Positions 8,877 to 17,488 of a DNA stretch of 64,000 nt are shown in pieces. Made by a program: the position numbers and the translations under genes. Where the stretch lies: assembly GCF_900102785.1 (NCBI RefSeq), contig NZ_FNGC01000004.1:281095-345094 (forward strand), in the 5' to 3' direction. How positions within the stretch are numbered: the stretch's first letter is position 1; every line of letters begins with the position of its first letter. The notes beneath the pieces are model-generated. The model searched no databases and had not been told where the DNA came from. It worked only from the letters and a program-made list of their open reading frames with translations. The DNA comes from Arthrobacter sp. ok362. Lineage in GTDB: Bacteria; Actinomycetota; Actinomycetes; Actinomycetales; Micrococcaceae.

Positions 8877-11800
8877 ATGCGCCGGATTGTCGCTGCAAGT
8901 CTGAGGTTCCGATCGATCATCATTGCGATGGCGGCGGCCCTCATGATCGTGGGCGGCGCGCAACTCAGCAGTGCTTCGGTGGATGTTTTCCCCGAGTTTG
9001 CACCGCCCCGCGTCGAGGTCCAGACGGCGTGTCTGGGACTCACCGCCTCCGAAGTGGAGGAACTCGTGACGGTTCCGATGGAGGAGGCCTTCAACGGCAT
9101 CGGCGGCCTGGACCAGATGCGGTCGAAGTCTGTGTCGCAGCTGTCCGCCATTGTGATGGAGTTCAAGCCCGGAACCGATCTGCTCACCGCCAGGCAACTG
9201 GTGTCGGAGCGGATGGCAACGGTCATACCGACGTTGCCTACCTGGGCCGCGCCGCCGGTGATGCTCCAGCCGCTGTCCTCCACCAGCCGTGTCATGAAGA
9301 TCGGGCTGTCCTCCGAGACTCGCTCCCTGATCGAGATGTCCATGGTTTCCTACTGGAATATCCGGGCACACCTCCTGCGGGTGCCGGGCGTCGCGAACGT
9401 GGCGATCTGGGGCGAACGCCTTCAGATGCTGCAGGTCCAGGTTGATCCGGCCAAGCTGGCGGCCAACAACGTCACGCTGGAGAACGTCATGGACTCCACG
9501 TCCGACGCCTTGGACGCCGGCCTGCTCAAGTACTCTCCCGGTGCCTTGATCGGCACCGGAGGGGCGCTGGAAACGCCCAGCCAGAGCTTGACCATCAGGC
9601 ACGTACAACCCATCACGTCTCCGGCGGACCTTGCCCAAGTGCCATTGGAGGAACGTGAGGGACTGCCTCCCCTGCGGCTCGCCGACGTGGCCAACGTCGT
9701 GGAGGACCACCAGCAACTGATCGGTGACGCGGTCATCAACGGCGGCCCCGGACTTATGCTCATTGTCGAAAAGCTGCCCTGGGGCAACACGCTGGAAGTC
9801 ACGCGCGGGGTTGAGGAAGCGCTCAAGGAGCTGCAGCCCGGCCTGACCGGGATCGCGGTCGACACCACCTTGTTCCGGCCTGCCTCGTTCATCGAGGAGT
9901 CCCTCGGCAACCTGAGCCTCGCGCTGCTGCTGGGCTGCTTCCTGGTGGTCCTGGTGCTAAGCGTCTTCCTCTTCCAATGGCGGACGGCGCTCGTCAGTGT
10001 GACGGCGATCCCGTTGTCGCTGATGGCAGCGGCCCTGGTGCTCTATTGGACCGGAGGCACGATTAATACGATGGTGCTTGCGGGGCTGGTGATTGCCGTG
10101 GGGGTCGTGGTGGACGATGCCATCATCGACGTCGAGAACATCGTCAGACGACTCCGGCACCACCGGGCCAGCGGCGGGACCGAAAGTACCGCCCGTGTGG
10201 TCGTCAATGCCTCCCTGGAAGTTCGCGGGCCCATTGTCTACGCCACCCTGATTATCGTCGCCGCCACGGTGCCGATCTTCTTCCTGGACGGGCTGACCGG
10301 CGCCTTCTTCCGCCCCCTGGCCACCTCCTACACCCTGGCCGTGATGGCGTCCATGCTGGTGGCCCTCACGGTCACGCCGGCCATGGCGTATATCTTCCTG
10401 CGCAATGCCAAGCTCGAGGATCGGGATCCGCCGGTGGTCCGGGTTCTCAAGCGCTGGTACGGCGCTGCTCTGCGGCCCATCGTGAAGCGTCCGCTCCCGG
10501 GCTATCTCACGGTGGCGGCGCTCGGCGTCGTCGGAATCATAGCGGCACCGCTGTTGGGTCAGTCGCTGCTGCCATCGTTCAAGGAACGCGACTTCCTCAT
10601 GCACTGGGTCACGCAACCCGGCACCTCCAATGCCGAGGAAGTGCGCGTGAGCCAACTGGCCTGCAGGGAGCTGATGACCATTCCAGGCGTCAACAACTGC
10701 GGGTCCCACATCGGTCAGGCTTTCGCCGCCGATGAGGTGGTGGGCGTCAACTTTGGAGAGAACTGGATCAGCGTTGACCCGTCGGTCGACTACGACAAGA
10801 CCCTGGCCTCTGTCCAGCAGGTCGTGGACGGGTACCCCGGCATCCACCGGGACGTCCAGACCTACCTCAAGGAACGTGTCCGCGAGGTGCTCACCGGCAC
10901 GGGCTACTCGATCGTCGTCCGGGTGTACGGCGATGACCTGGACACGCTGAAGAAGCAGGCGGACAAGGTCAAGACTGTCCTTGCCGGCATCGAGGGGGCA
11001 ATCGGAGCCAAAGTCGCCCTGCAGGTCAACGTTCCGCAGGTGGACGTCGAGGTGAACCTGGACGCCGCCAACCGCTATGGCCTCAAGCCCGGTGACGTCC
11101 GCCGTGCCGCCGCCACCCTGGTGTCCGGCGAGGAGGTCGGCGACGTCTACCGGGACGGCAAAGCCTACGACGTCCAGGTCTGGAGTCCTCCCGAGATCCG
11201 GACCAGCGTCACAAGCATCGAGAACCTCCCACTGGACACTCCCAGCGGACAGGTGATCCGGGTGGCCGATGTCGCCAAGATCGCGGTAAAGCCCACTCCC
11301 AACGTCATTGAGCGTTCGGAAGGGTCCCGCCGACTCGATGTCAGCGCCAACGTCAAGGAAGGCGATCTCGCTAAAGTCGTCGAGAAACTCGAATCCGACC
11401 TCAAGTCGGTGGAGTTCCCCACCGGTTACAGCGCAGACATCCTGGGCGAATACGCGGAGCGGCAGGCTGCCTCACAACGGCTTCTCGTCTTCGCGGCCGG
11501 CGCCCTGGTTGTGGTGTTCCTCCTGCTCCAGGCGGCCTTCCGCAGCTGGCGGCTTGCCACCCTTGGCATCCTGACGCTGCCGGTAGCACTGGTGGGCGGC
11601 GTGATCGCCGCGCACATGAGCGGCGGAATCCTGTCCCTCGGGTCGCTGGTCGGGTTCCTGACAGTGATGGGCATCGCCGCCCGCAACGGCATCCTGCTCA
11701 TCAACCACTGCCAGCATCTGGAACAGTTCGAGGGCATGCCGTTCGGCCGGGACCTGGTCCTGCGGGGCGCGGCCGAACGCTTGTCACCAATCCTGATGAC

Positions 11801-12020
11801 CACGCTCGCCACCGCACTCGCACTGGTGCCGCTGGTGGTCATGGGCAACCGCCCCGGCCATGAGATCGAGCACCCCATGGCCGTGGTGATCCTGGGCGGG
11901 CTGGTGACTTCGACACTGGTCAACCTTTTCATCGTTCCACCGCTCTACCTTCGGTTCGCCAAGAAAGGTCCGGCACGTGAACGCGGGTCCCGCGAGCCGG
12001 AACCCATACCAGCCGCCTAA
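8877..12020 (+). CDS. RND efflux permease, CusA/CzcA-like, with intact relay motif (second of a pair)
   Basis: A 1047-residue RND permease starting one base after the lipoprotein stop. It shares the family layout with its upstream partner: PEFAPPRVEVQTACLGLTASEVEE, SSTSRV, two porter loops and 12 predicted membrane helices. Here the TM4 proton-relay segment is canonical: VVVDDAIIDVENIVRR, with D413, D414 and D418. TM10 reads MGIAARNGILLINH, also canonical. The C-terminal tail is short and basic/acidic. The pair arose by an old duplication or by joint acquisition. The type of substrate (metal ion, lipid or drug) cannot be read from the sequence. Confidence 0.92.
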   Translation: MRRIVAASLRFRSIIIAMAAALMIVGGAQLSSASVDVFPEFAPPRVEVQTACLGLTASEVEELVTVPMEEAFNGIGGLDQMRSKSVSQLSAIVMEFKPGTDLLTARQLVSERMATVIPTLPTWAAPPVMLQPLSSTSRVMKIGLSSETRSLIEMSMVSYWNIRAHLLRVPGVANVAIWGERLQMLQVQVDPAKLAANNVTLENVMDSTSDALDAGLLKYSPGALIGTGGALETPSQSLTIRHVQPITSPADLAQVPLEEREGLPPLRLADVANVVEDHQQLIGDAVINGGPGLMLIVEKLPWGNTLEVTRGVEEALKELQPGLTGIAVDTTLFRPASFIEESLGNLSLALLLGCFLVVLVLSVFLFQWRTALVSVTAIPLSLMAAALVLYWTGGTINTMVLAGLVIAVGVVVDDAIIDVENIVRRLRHHRASGGTESTARVVVNASLEVRGPIVYATLIIVAATVPIFFLDGLTGAFFRPLATSYTLAVMASMLVALTVTPAMAYIFLRNAKLEDRDPPVVRVLKRWYGAALRPIVKRPLPGYLTVAALGVVGIIAAPLLGQSLLPSFKERDFLMHWVTQPGTSNAEEVRVSQLACRELMTIPGVNNCGSHIGQAFAADEVVGVNFGENWISVDPSVDYDKTLASVQQVVDGYPGIHRDVQTYLKERVREVLTGTGYSIVVRVYGDDLDTLKKQADKVKTVLAGIEGAIGAKVALQVNVPQVDVEVNLDAANRYGLKPGDVRRAAATLVSGEEVGDVYRDGKAYDVQVWSPPEIRTSVTSIENLPLDTPSGQVIRVADVAKIAVKPTPNVIERSEGSRRLDVSANVKEGDLAKVVEKLESDLKSVEFPTGYSADILGEYAERQAASQRLLVFAAGALVVVFLLLQAAFRSWRLATLGILTLPVALVGGVIAAHMSGGILSLGSLVGFLTVMGIAARNGILLINHCQHLEQFEGMPFGRDLVLRGAAERLSPILMTTLATALALVPLVVMGNRPGHEIEHPMAVVILGGLVTSTLVNLFIVPPLYLRFAKKGPARERGSREPEPIPAA

Positions 12021-12048
12021 CACCAACCACGCAAGAGAGGCCAGTCAG

Positions 12049-12963
12049 ATGACACCACGATCGAAGAGATTAACCGCTTACGGCTCCGCGCTCTTGCTGG
12101 TGGTGGCGTCGCTGACGGCGGCGACCGCGGCGACGGCGGTGGCGGCCGCCCCGGGGGCCGCCAGTTCCCAGGAACTGTGCGGCCCCGGCTCGGCGTTGTC
12201 GTTCCACCGTTCCGCTTTCCCGGCGAAGCCTGAGATTGACAACAAGTGGCTCACGCTGAAGCCCGGAATGCAGCGCACCACCACCGGCAAGGTAGTTTCG
12301 CCGGACGGGACGACCGCCCGCACGGTGGTCAGCATCGTCACTGGCCTGACCAAGGTCATCGACGGGGTCAAGACGATCGCGATTTGGGACCGGGACTACT
12401 CCAACGGTGAACTCGTGGAGTCCGAGCTCGCCTTCTTCGCCCAGACGAGGAGGGGGACGGTGTGGCTCTTCGGTGAGTATCCGGAGGAGTACGAGAACGG
12501 CAAGCTTGCCGGCGCCCCCAGCACGTTCATCAGCGGCATGGACAAGGCCCGGGCCGGCATCGCGATGCAGGCCGAGCCGCACCGGAACACGCCTGCCTAC
12601 GTCCAGGCCTACGCCCCCAGCGTGGACTTCCTGGACTGCGGCGACGTCAAGTACAAGCACTTGTGCGTCTGTGTGCCCAAGGGGTGCTATGACGACGTCA
12701 TGGTGATCGATGAGTTCAACCCGCTGGACCCGCCGAGCGCGGGCCACCAGCGCAAGTATTACGCGCCCAGGACCGGGCTTATCAAAGTGACGGCAGTGGG
12801 CGGAGAAGACCAGGAGTTCATGGATCTGGTCAAGATCAAGAAACTCAACAGAACGGAACTGGCCAAGGTCAATGCGCGCGCGCTGGCGATTGACCGCCGC
12901 GGCTACACGGTCAGCAAGGACGTCTACGCCAAGACGCCTCGCGCTGTCGTGACAAACCGGTAA
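12049..12963 (+). CDS. Secreted hypothetical protein of the RND operon
   Basis: A 304-residue protein 28 bases after the second permease, with AAGAGAGG before the ATG at 12049; the frame extends upstream to 11977, but that part overlaps the permease gene. It has a Sec-type signal peptide (MTPRSKRLTAYGSALLLVVASL then an Ala-rich stretch to about residue 40). The mature part begins with a Cys (SSQELCGPGSAL) and carries a cluster LDCGDVKYKHLCVCVPKGCYDD near residues 205-230, where four or five Cys could form disulfides or bind a metal. WLTLKPGMQRTTTG and YYAPRTGLIKV suggest a beta-rich fold. I do not recognise an assigned function. Its place in the operon suggests an extracytoplasmic partner of the pumps. 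Confidence 0.8.
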   Translation: MTPRSKRLTAYGSALLLVVASLTAATAATAVAAAPGAASSQELCGPGSALSFHRSAFPAKPEIDNKWLTLKPGMQRTTTGKVVSPDGTTARTVVSIVTGLTKVIDGVKTIAIWDRDYSNGELVESELAFFAQTRRGTVWLFGEYPEEYENGKLAGAPSTFISGMDKARAGIAMQAEPHRNTPAYVQAYAPSVDFLDCGDVKYKHLCVCVPKGCYDDVMVIDEFNPLDPPSAGHQRKYYAPRTGLIKVTAVGGEDQEFMDLVKIKKLNRTELAKVNARALAIDRRGYTVSKDVYAKTPRAVVTNR

Positions 12964-12996
12964 GTGCGGCCCGCCTCCTGAGGGACAAAACGGAGC

Positions 12997-13050
12997 CGGA
13001 CAATGAAGAGCTCCGGCCGGGTTTCCCTGGCCGGAGCTCTTCATTGTCCG
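12997..13050. terminator. Bidirectional terminator, 22-bp perfect stem
   Basis: Bases 12997-13018 and 13029-13050 are exact reverse complements around a 10-base loop (gggtttccct). The hairpin lies between the convergent RND operon and glpK and can serve both. The stem is unusually long and perfect. Confidence 0.85.
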
Positions 13051-13098
13051 CCGAAGCCGTACCCGCCGGGGCGGCACCCGGCGGGTCAGGGCGTGCCC

Positions 13099-14613
13099 TT
13101 ACCGGACGTCCTCGTCAACCCAGTCCATGGACTTGGTGACGGCCTTCTTCCAGAGGCGCATCTGGCGTTCCCTCTCGGCCTGGTCCATTTGCGGCTCCCA
13201 CCGCTTGTCCTCGGCCCAGTTGGCCGAGCACTCGCCCAGGTCCTTCCAGAATCCGACGGCCAGGCCGGCCGCGTAGGCTGCGCCCAGCGCCGTCGTCTCG
13301 ACCACCTTCGGACGAATGACCGCCACGCCGAGGATGTCTGCCTGGAACTGCATGAGCGCGTCGTTGGCGACCATACCGCCGTCGACCTTCAGTTCCGTCA
13401 GCGGCACACCGGAGTCGGCGTTGACGGCGTCGAGGACCTCACGGGTCTGGAAGGCGGTGGCCTCCAGCGCCGCGCGGGCGATGTGGTTCTTGTTCACATA
13501 GCGGGTCAGGCCCACAATGGCGCCGCGGGCGTCCGAACGCCAGTACGGCGCGAAGAGGCCGGAGAACGCCGGCACAATGTACACGCCGCCGTTGTTCTCC
13601 ACCGAGGCCGCGAGGGTCTCGACCTCCGGAGCGCTGCTGATCAGGCCGAGATTGTCCCGGAGCCACTGGACCAGCGAACCGGTGACGGCGATGGAGCCCT
13701 CCAGCGCGTAGTGCGGCGCCGCGCCGCCGAGCTTGTAGCCAACGGTGGTCAGCAGCCCGTTCTGGGAGTGGATAATTTCCTCGCCCGTGTTGAAGATCAG
13801 GAAGCAGCCCGTGCCGTACGTGTTCTTGGCTTCGCCGGCATCGAACGCCGCCTGGCCGAACGTGGCCGCCTGCTGGTCGCCCAGGATGCCGGCCACAGGA
13901 ACCTCGCGCAGCAACTGGGAGGTGTGCACCGTGCCGTAGACCTCGGAGGAGGACTTGATGGCCGGCATCATGGAGGCCGGGACGCCGAACGCGTCCAGGA
14001 TCTCCTGGTCCCAGGACAGCGTCTCAAGGTCCATGAACATCGTCCGCGAGGCGTTGGTCACGTCGGTGACGTGCACTCCGCCGTCGGTCCCGCCGGTCAG
14101 GTTCCAGAGTACCCAGCAGTCGGTGTTACCGAAGACGAGGTCGCCGGCCTCCGCCTTGGCCCGGGCGCCCTCGACGTTGTCCAGGATCCATTTGATCTTG
14201 GTGCCCGAGAAGTAGGTCGCCAGCGGCAGGCCGACCTTCTGTTTGAAGCGCTCCGGTCCTCCCTCCTTCGCGAGCTCGTCCACGATCGGCTGGGTGCGGG
14301 TGTCCTGCCACACGATGGCGTTGTAGATTGGCTCGCCGGTGGTCTTGTCCCACACAACCGCCGTTTCGCGCTGGTTGGTGATGCCGACGGCGGCGATGTC
14401 GTGACGGGTCAGGTTCGCCTTGGACAGGGCGGAGCCGATCACTTCGCGGGTGTTGTTCCAGATTTCAGCGGGATTGTGCTCCACCCAGCCGGCCTGGGGG
14501 AAGATCTGCTCGTGCTCCATCTGGCCTGAGGAGACAATGCTGCCGCTGTGGTCGAACACGATGGCGCGCGTGCTCGTGGTGCCCTGGTCGATGGCGACTA
14601 CGTACTGGTTCAT
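13099..14613 (-). CDS. glpK: Glycerol kinase
   Basis: A 504-residue FGGY-family carbohydrate kinase that phosphorylates glycerol to sn-glycerol 3-phosphate with ATP. The N-terminal phosphate motif [16 protein letters not shown], the glycerol-contact region [16 protein letters not shown], and the FGGY signature area [25 protein letters not shown] are all present. The length is typical. AAGGA lies 7 bases before the ATG. It is the last gene of glpD-glpF-glpK, 42 bases after glpF. Confidence 0.97.
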   Translation of the reverse strand: MNQYVVAIDQGTTSTRAIVFDHSGSIVSSGQMEHEQIFPQAGWVEHNPAEIWNNTREVIGSALSKANLTRHDIAAVGITNQRETAVVWDKTTGEPIYNAIVWQDTRTQPIVDELAKEGGPERFKQKVGLPLATYFSGTKIKWILDNVEGARAKAEAGDLVFGNTDCWVLWNLTGGTDGGVHVTDVTNASRTMFMDLETLSWDQEILDAFGVPASMMPAIKSSSEVYGTVHTSQLLREVPVAGILGDQQAATFGQAAFDAGEAKNTYGTGCFLIFNTGEEIIHSQNGLLTTVGYKLGGAAPHYALEGSIAVTGSLVQWLRDNLGLISSAPEVETLAASVENNGGVYIVPAFSGLFAPYWRSDARGAIVGLTRYVNKNHIARAALEATAFQTREVLDAVNADSGVPLTELKVDGGMVANDALMQFQADILGVAVIRPKVVETTALGAAYAAGLAVGFWKDLGECSANWAEDKRWEPQMDQAERERQMRLWKKAVTKSMDWVDEDVR

Positions 14614-14655
14614 ATTGACGTCCTTGTCTGTTTAGCGTGGCAGTTGAACTGGCGG

Positions 14656-15408
14656 TTAGAGAGGGATTACGGGGGCGATGATCGGCACGAACGCGGCGAC
14701 AAGTCCGGCCAGGCCGCCACCGATCAGGGGTCCCACGACCGGGATCCAGGAGTAGCTCCAGTCGGAGGACCCCTTGCCCTTGATCGGGAGCAGGGCGTGC
14801 GCGACGCGGGGGCCGAGGTCACGGGCCGGGTTGATGGCGTAGCCGGTAGGCCCGCCGAGGGATACACCGATGCCGACAACGAGCAGGGCGACTGCGAGCG
14901 GTCCGAGTCCGGAAGGTGTCCCGCCGAAGGTCAGGATGACAAACACGAGGACAAAGGTGCCGATGATCTCGGTGGCCAGGTTCCAGGGGTTGGAGCGGAT
15001 CGCGGGGCCGGTGGAGAAGACGGCCAGCTTGCTGGCTGGCTCTGATTCAACGTCAAAGTGCTGCCGGTAGGCCAGCCACATGACGACGGCACCCAGGAAG
15101 GCACCGGTCAGTTCACCGCCGAAGTAGGTCAGGGTTGAGGCGAAGTCGACCGGAACGCCGGGAGCGTACAACCTCTTGCCGTTGAGCAGCAGGCCGAGGG
15201 TGACCGCGGGGTTCAGGTGCGACCCGGACTGGACGGCAACATAGACACCGCAGAAGACGGCAATGCCCCACCCCCAGGTGACCATGAGGAACCCGCCGTT
15301 GTTGCCCTTGGTGCCTCTGAGCGCAACGTTGGCCACAACGCCGCAACCCAGCAGGGTCAGCATTGCGGTTCCGAATACTTCGGACAGGAATACTATTCCA
15401 AGAGACAT
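14656..15408 (-). CDS. glpF: Glycerol facilitator (MIP/aquaporin family)
   Basis: A 250-residue, six-helix channel for glycerol uptake. Both pore half-helix motifs are visible: HLNPAVTLG in the first half and INPARDLGPR in the second. The Asp after the second NPA(R) is the usual glyceroporin mark that separates GlpF from water-only aquaporins. The frame is open to 15687, but the ATG at 15408 is chosen because AGAGGAG sits 6 bases before it and the protein then starts directly with helix 1 (MSLGIVFLSEVFGTAML). It lies between glpD and glpK. Confidence 0.95.
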   Translation of the reverse strand: MSLGIVFLSEVFGTAMLTLLGCGVVANVALRGTKGNNGGFLMVTWGWGIAVFCGVYVAVQSGSHLNPAVTLGLLLNGKRLYAPGVPVDFASTLTYFGGELTGAFLGAVVMWLAYRQHFDVESEPASKLAVFSTGPAIRSNPWNLATEIIGTFVLVFVILTFGGTPSGLGPLAVALLVVGIGVSLGGPTGYAINPARDLGPRVAHALLPIKGKGSSDWSYSWIPVVGPLIGGGLAGLVAAFVPIIAPVIPL

Positions 15409-15565
15409 CTTTGACTCCTCTTTTTCTGTTGTCGGCCCTTCGCGAGTTTGGAAGGCCGTGGGGCCGGCAGCGTGTTGGTGCTGCCGGCCAGCCACTGCGC
15501 CGGCCGCCAGGGCGGACCGCGCAGTGCTTGCACCCGGGCTTCCCTGCCCGGGCACGCAAGTCGTA

Positions 15566-17365
15566 TCAGGCGACCAGGCTGTGGACCTGGACGCGGTGGA
15601 ACCGCTCAAGCACCTCCTGCGTGTGGCTGATCTCCTTGGCCCGGCGAGCCGCATCCCAGCCGAGCGGGCCCGAAAGTGTGTCGGCAATTTCGTTCAGCAG
15701 TTCCCCTGTCACGAGTCCCCGGAAGGCCAACGAGGTGCGGCGGATGAGGACGTCCACGAGGTGTCCGATCTGCTCGTGCGCCGCCATGAACTCCAATTCG
15801 CGGGTGCTGAGCTCGCGTGTTGAGTGCAGCAGTCTGTCGGGTGCACCTGCCTGGTCAGCGTCCAGGAAGCGGATGACTTCTTCGGCACGGGTCCCGTAGC
15901 GGGTCAGCAGCCCGGTTACGCGGGCGGCGTCGCGGCCGGCCGACATATGGGCCTTGATCCAGCGCTGGACACCGTCCTCGCTGTCCGGGAACCCGGCGCC
16001 GCCGCCGATGGCGAGCTTCGCCGTCGAGACCTTCCGTTCCATGCCGAGTTCGGCCAGGACGTCGTTGCTCAGGTGCTCGGCGAGGGCCCGGAATGTGGTC
16101 CACTTGCCGCCCACGAGGCTGAGGACGGCCCGGCCCGCCGCCGCGCGGCGTTCGATCCTGTAGTCCCGGCTGACGAACCCGGGCTGGGTGGCGTCATGCT
16201 TCGGAAGCGGGCGCACTCCGGCGAAGGTGTAGACAATCCGATCCCGGTCCACGGGGATGCCCGGGAACACGTGGCCGATCAGGTCAAAGAAGTAGTCGAT
16301 TTCCGCCTCGGTGCAGACGGCGTCCTGTGCCATGTCGGCGTCGACGTCGGTGGTGCCGACCAGGACGCGGTCCCCCATCGGATAGATCAGCACGATCCGG
16401 CCATCAGTATGCTCAAAGAAAACTTCCCGGCCGTTGCACGCCGCGAGCAGCTCCGGATGGTCCAGCACGATGTGCGAACCTTTGGTCCCGCCCATGAACG
16501 ACGACGCCGCCCCCATCGCCTCGTTGGTCAGGTCGACCCAGGCGCCAGTGGTGTTCACGATGACGTCGGCGGTGAAGTCGAACACTTCGCCGGTCAGCTC
16601 ATCGCGCAGCTGGACTGTTGTGCCTGTGGTTCCCGTCCCGGTGGCGCCGGTTCCGCCTGTGGCGCCGCCCGCGGCCCCCGTCGAGACGAGCGAGACGTAG
16701 TTGCTGGCCCGGGCCATCTGGCTGTCCGCGCCGCCGGCCTTCTCGCCGTCCTGGAGCACATCGAGGGTGAGGCGCTCGGGGTTGTGGACTGAGGCGTCGA
16801 AGTAGGTGGCCGCATATTTGATCCCGGGGTGAAGGCGGGGCAGCTCGGCCAGGGCGCGCTTGCGTCCGCGGAACTGATGGCGCGGAACCGTGCCGCCGTC
16901 GCGGGAGAAGAAGTCGTACATGCTGAGGCCGAGCTTGATCAGGAAGGCTCCGCGCTCGGTGTGCTTGCCCTGCTTGTGGGTCAGGAAGCGCATCGGGGCG
17001 GCCAGGACGCCGGAGAAAGTGCTGAAGATCGGGATCGTGGTCTGCAGCGGTTTGACGTAGTGCGGTGCGATCCGCAGGAGCCTGTTGCGTTCGACCACGG
17101 ATTCCTGGACGAGGCGGAACTCGCCGTTTTCGAGGTACCGGATGCCGCCGTGGATCATGTGGGACGAGGCGCCGCTGGCGCCCTGGCAGTAATCGCCACG
17201 CTCAACGAGCGCCACGTCGACGCCCTGCAGGGCCAGGTCGCGGAAGGTGCCCACCCCGTTGATTCCGCCGCCGATGACCAGAACCTGCGCGTGCCGCCGC
17301 GTCAGCAGCTTCTGCACCGAGGCGCGATCGTTCGCCGGTGTGCCGACTGAGTCCTTCTGTCCCAA
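15566..17365 (-). CDS. glpD: Glycerol-3-phosphate dehydrogenase (FAD)
   Basis: Membrane-associated flavoenzyme that oxidises sn-glycerol 3-phosphate to dihydroxyacetone phosphate and passes electrons to the quinone pool. The N-terminal dinucleotide fold reads VLVIGGGINGVGTFRDLALQGVDVALVE. SGASSHMIHGGIRYLENGEF and the C-terminal DAO-type domain follow. I chose a TTG at 17365 because GGGAG precedes it by 5 bases; the frame runs on to 17455. It is 599 aa, slightly longer than usual. Part of the excess is a Gly/Ala/Thr low-complexity insert (STGAAGGATGGTGATG...) near the middle, encoded at about 16616-16685. First gene of the glp operon, divergent from a SorC-type regulator. Confidence 0.93.
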   Translation of the reverse strand: MGQKDSVGTPANDRASVQKLLTRRHAQVLVIGGGINGVGTFRDLALQGVDVALVERGDYCQGASGASSHMIHGGIRYLENGEFRLVQESVVERNRLLRIAPHYVKPLQTTIPIFSTFSGVLAAPMRFLTHKQGKHTERGAFLIKLGLSMYDFFSRDGGTVPRHQFRGRKRALAELPRLHPGIKYAATYFDASVHNPERLTLDVLQDGEKAGGADSQMARASNYVSLVSTGAAGGATGGTGATGTGTTGTTVQLRDELTGEVFDFTADVIVNTTGAWVDLTNEAMGAASSFMGGTKGSHIVLDHPELLAACNGREVFFEHTDGRIVLIYPMGDRVLVGTTDVDADMAQDAVCTEAEIDYFFDLIGHVFPGIPVDRDRIVYTFAGVRPLPKHDATQPGFVSRDYRIERRAAAGRAVLSLVGGKWTTFRALAEHLSNDVLAELGMERKVSTAKLAIGGGAGFPDSEDGVQRWIKAHMSAGRDAARVTGLLTRYGTRAEEVIRFLDADQAGAPDRLLHSTRELSTRELEFMAAHEQIGHLVDVLIRRTSLAFRGLVTGELLNEIADTLSGPLGWDAARRAKEISHTQEVLERFHRVQVHSLVA

Positions 17366-17461
17366 AACTGCTCCCTTGGGTTTGGTTCTGTGCGGCGCGC
17401 CTGTGGCGCGGCGCCGTTCAACACTATTCTTTGGACTAATGGAAAATGGAGTCAAGCACTA

Positions 17462-17475
17462 TGCACAAACGTGCA
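17462..17475. promoter_or_regulatory. Candidate operator, inverted repeat between glpD and its regulator
   Basis: TGCAC (17462-17466) and GTGCA (17471-17475) form a perfect 5-bp inverted repeat with a 4-base spacer. It lies 13 bases before the regulator start and about 100 bases from the glpD start. Position and symmetry suit autoregulation and control of glpD. There is no second copy to confirm it. Confidence 0.4.
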
Positions 17476-17488
17476 GATGGGAAATTTC

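Noticed and set aside
12070..13077. 335-residue minus-strand ORF opposite the secreted protein of the RND operon
   Set aside because: The plus-strand product has a signal peptide, good codon use and a ribosome site. The minus frame is His/Arg/Gly-rich and runs through the long hairpin.
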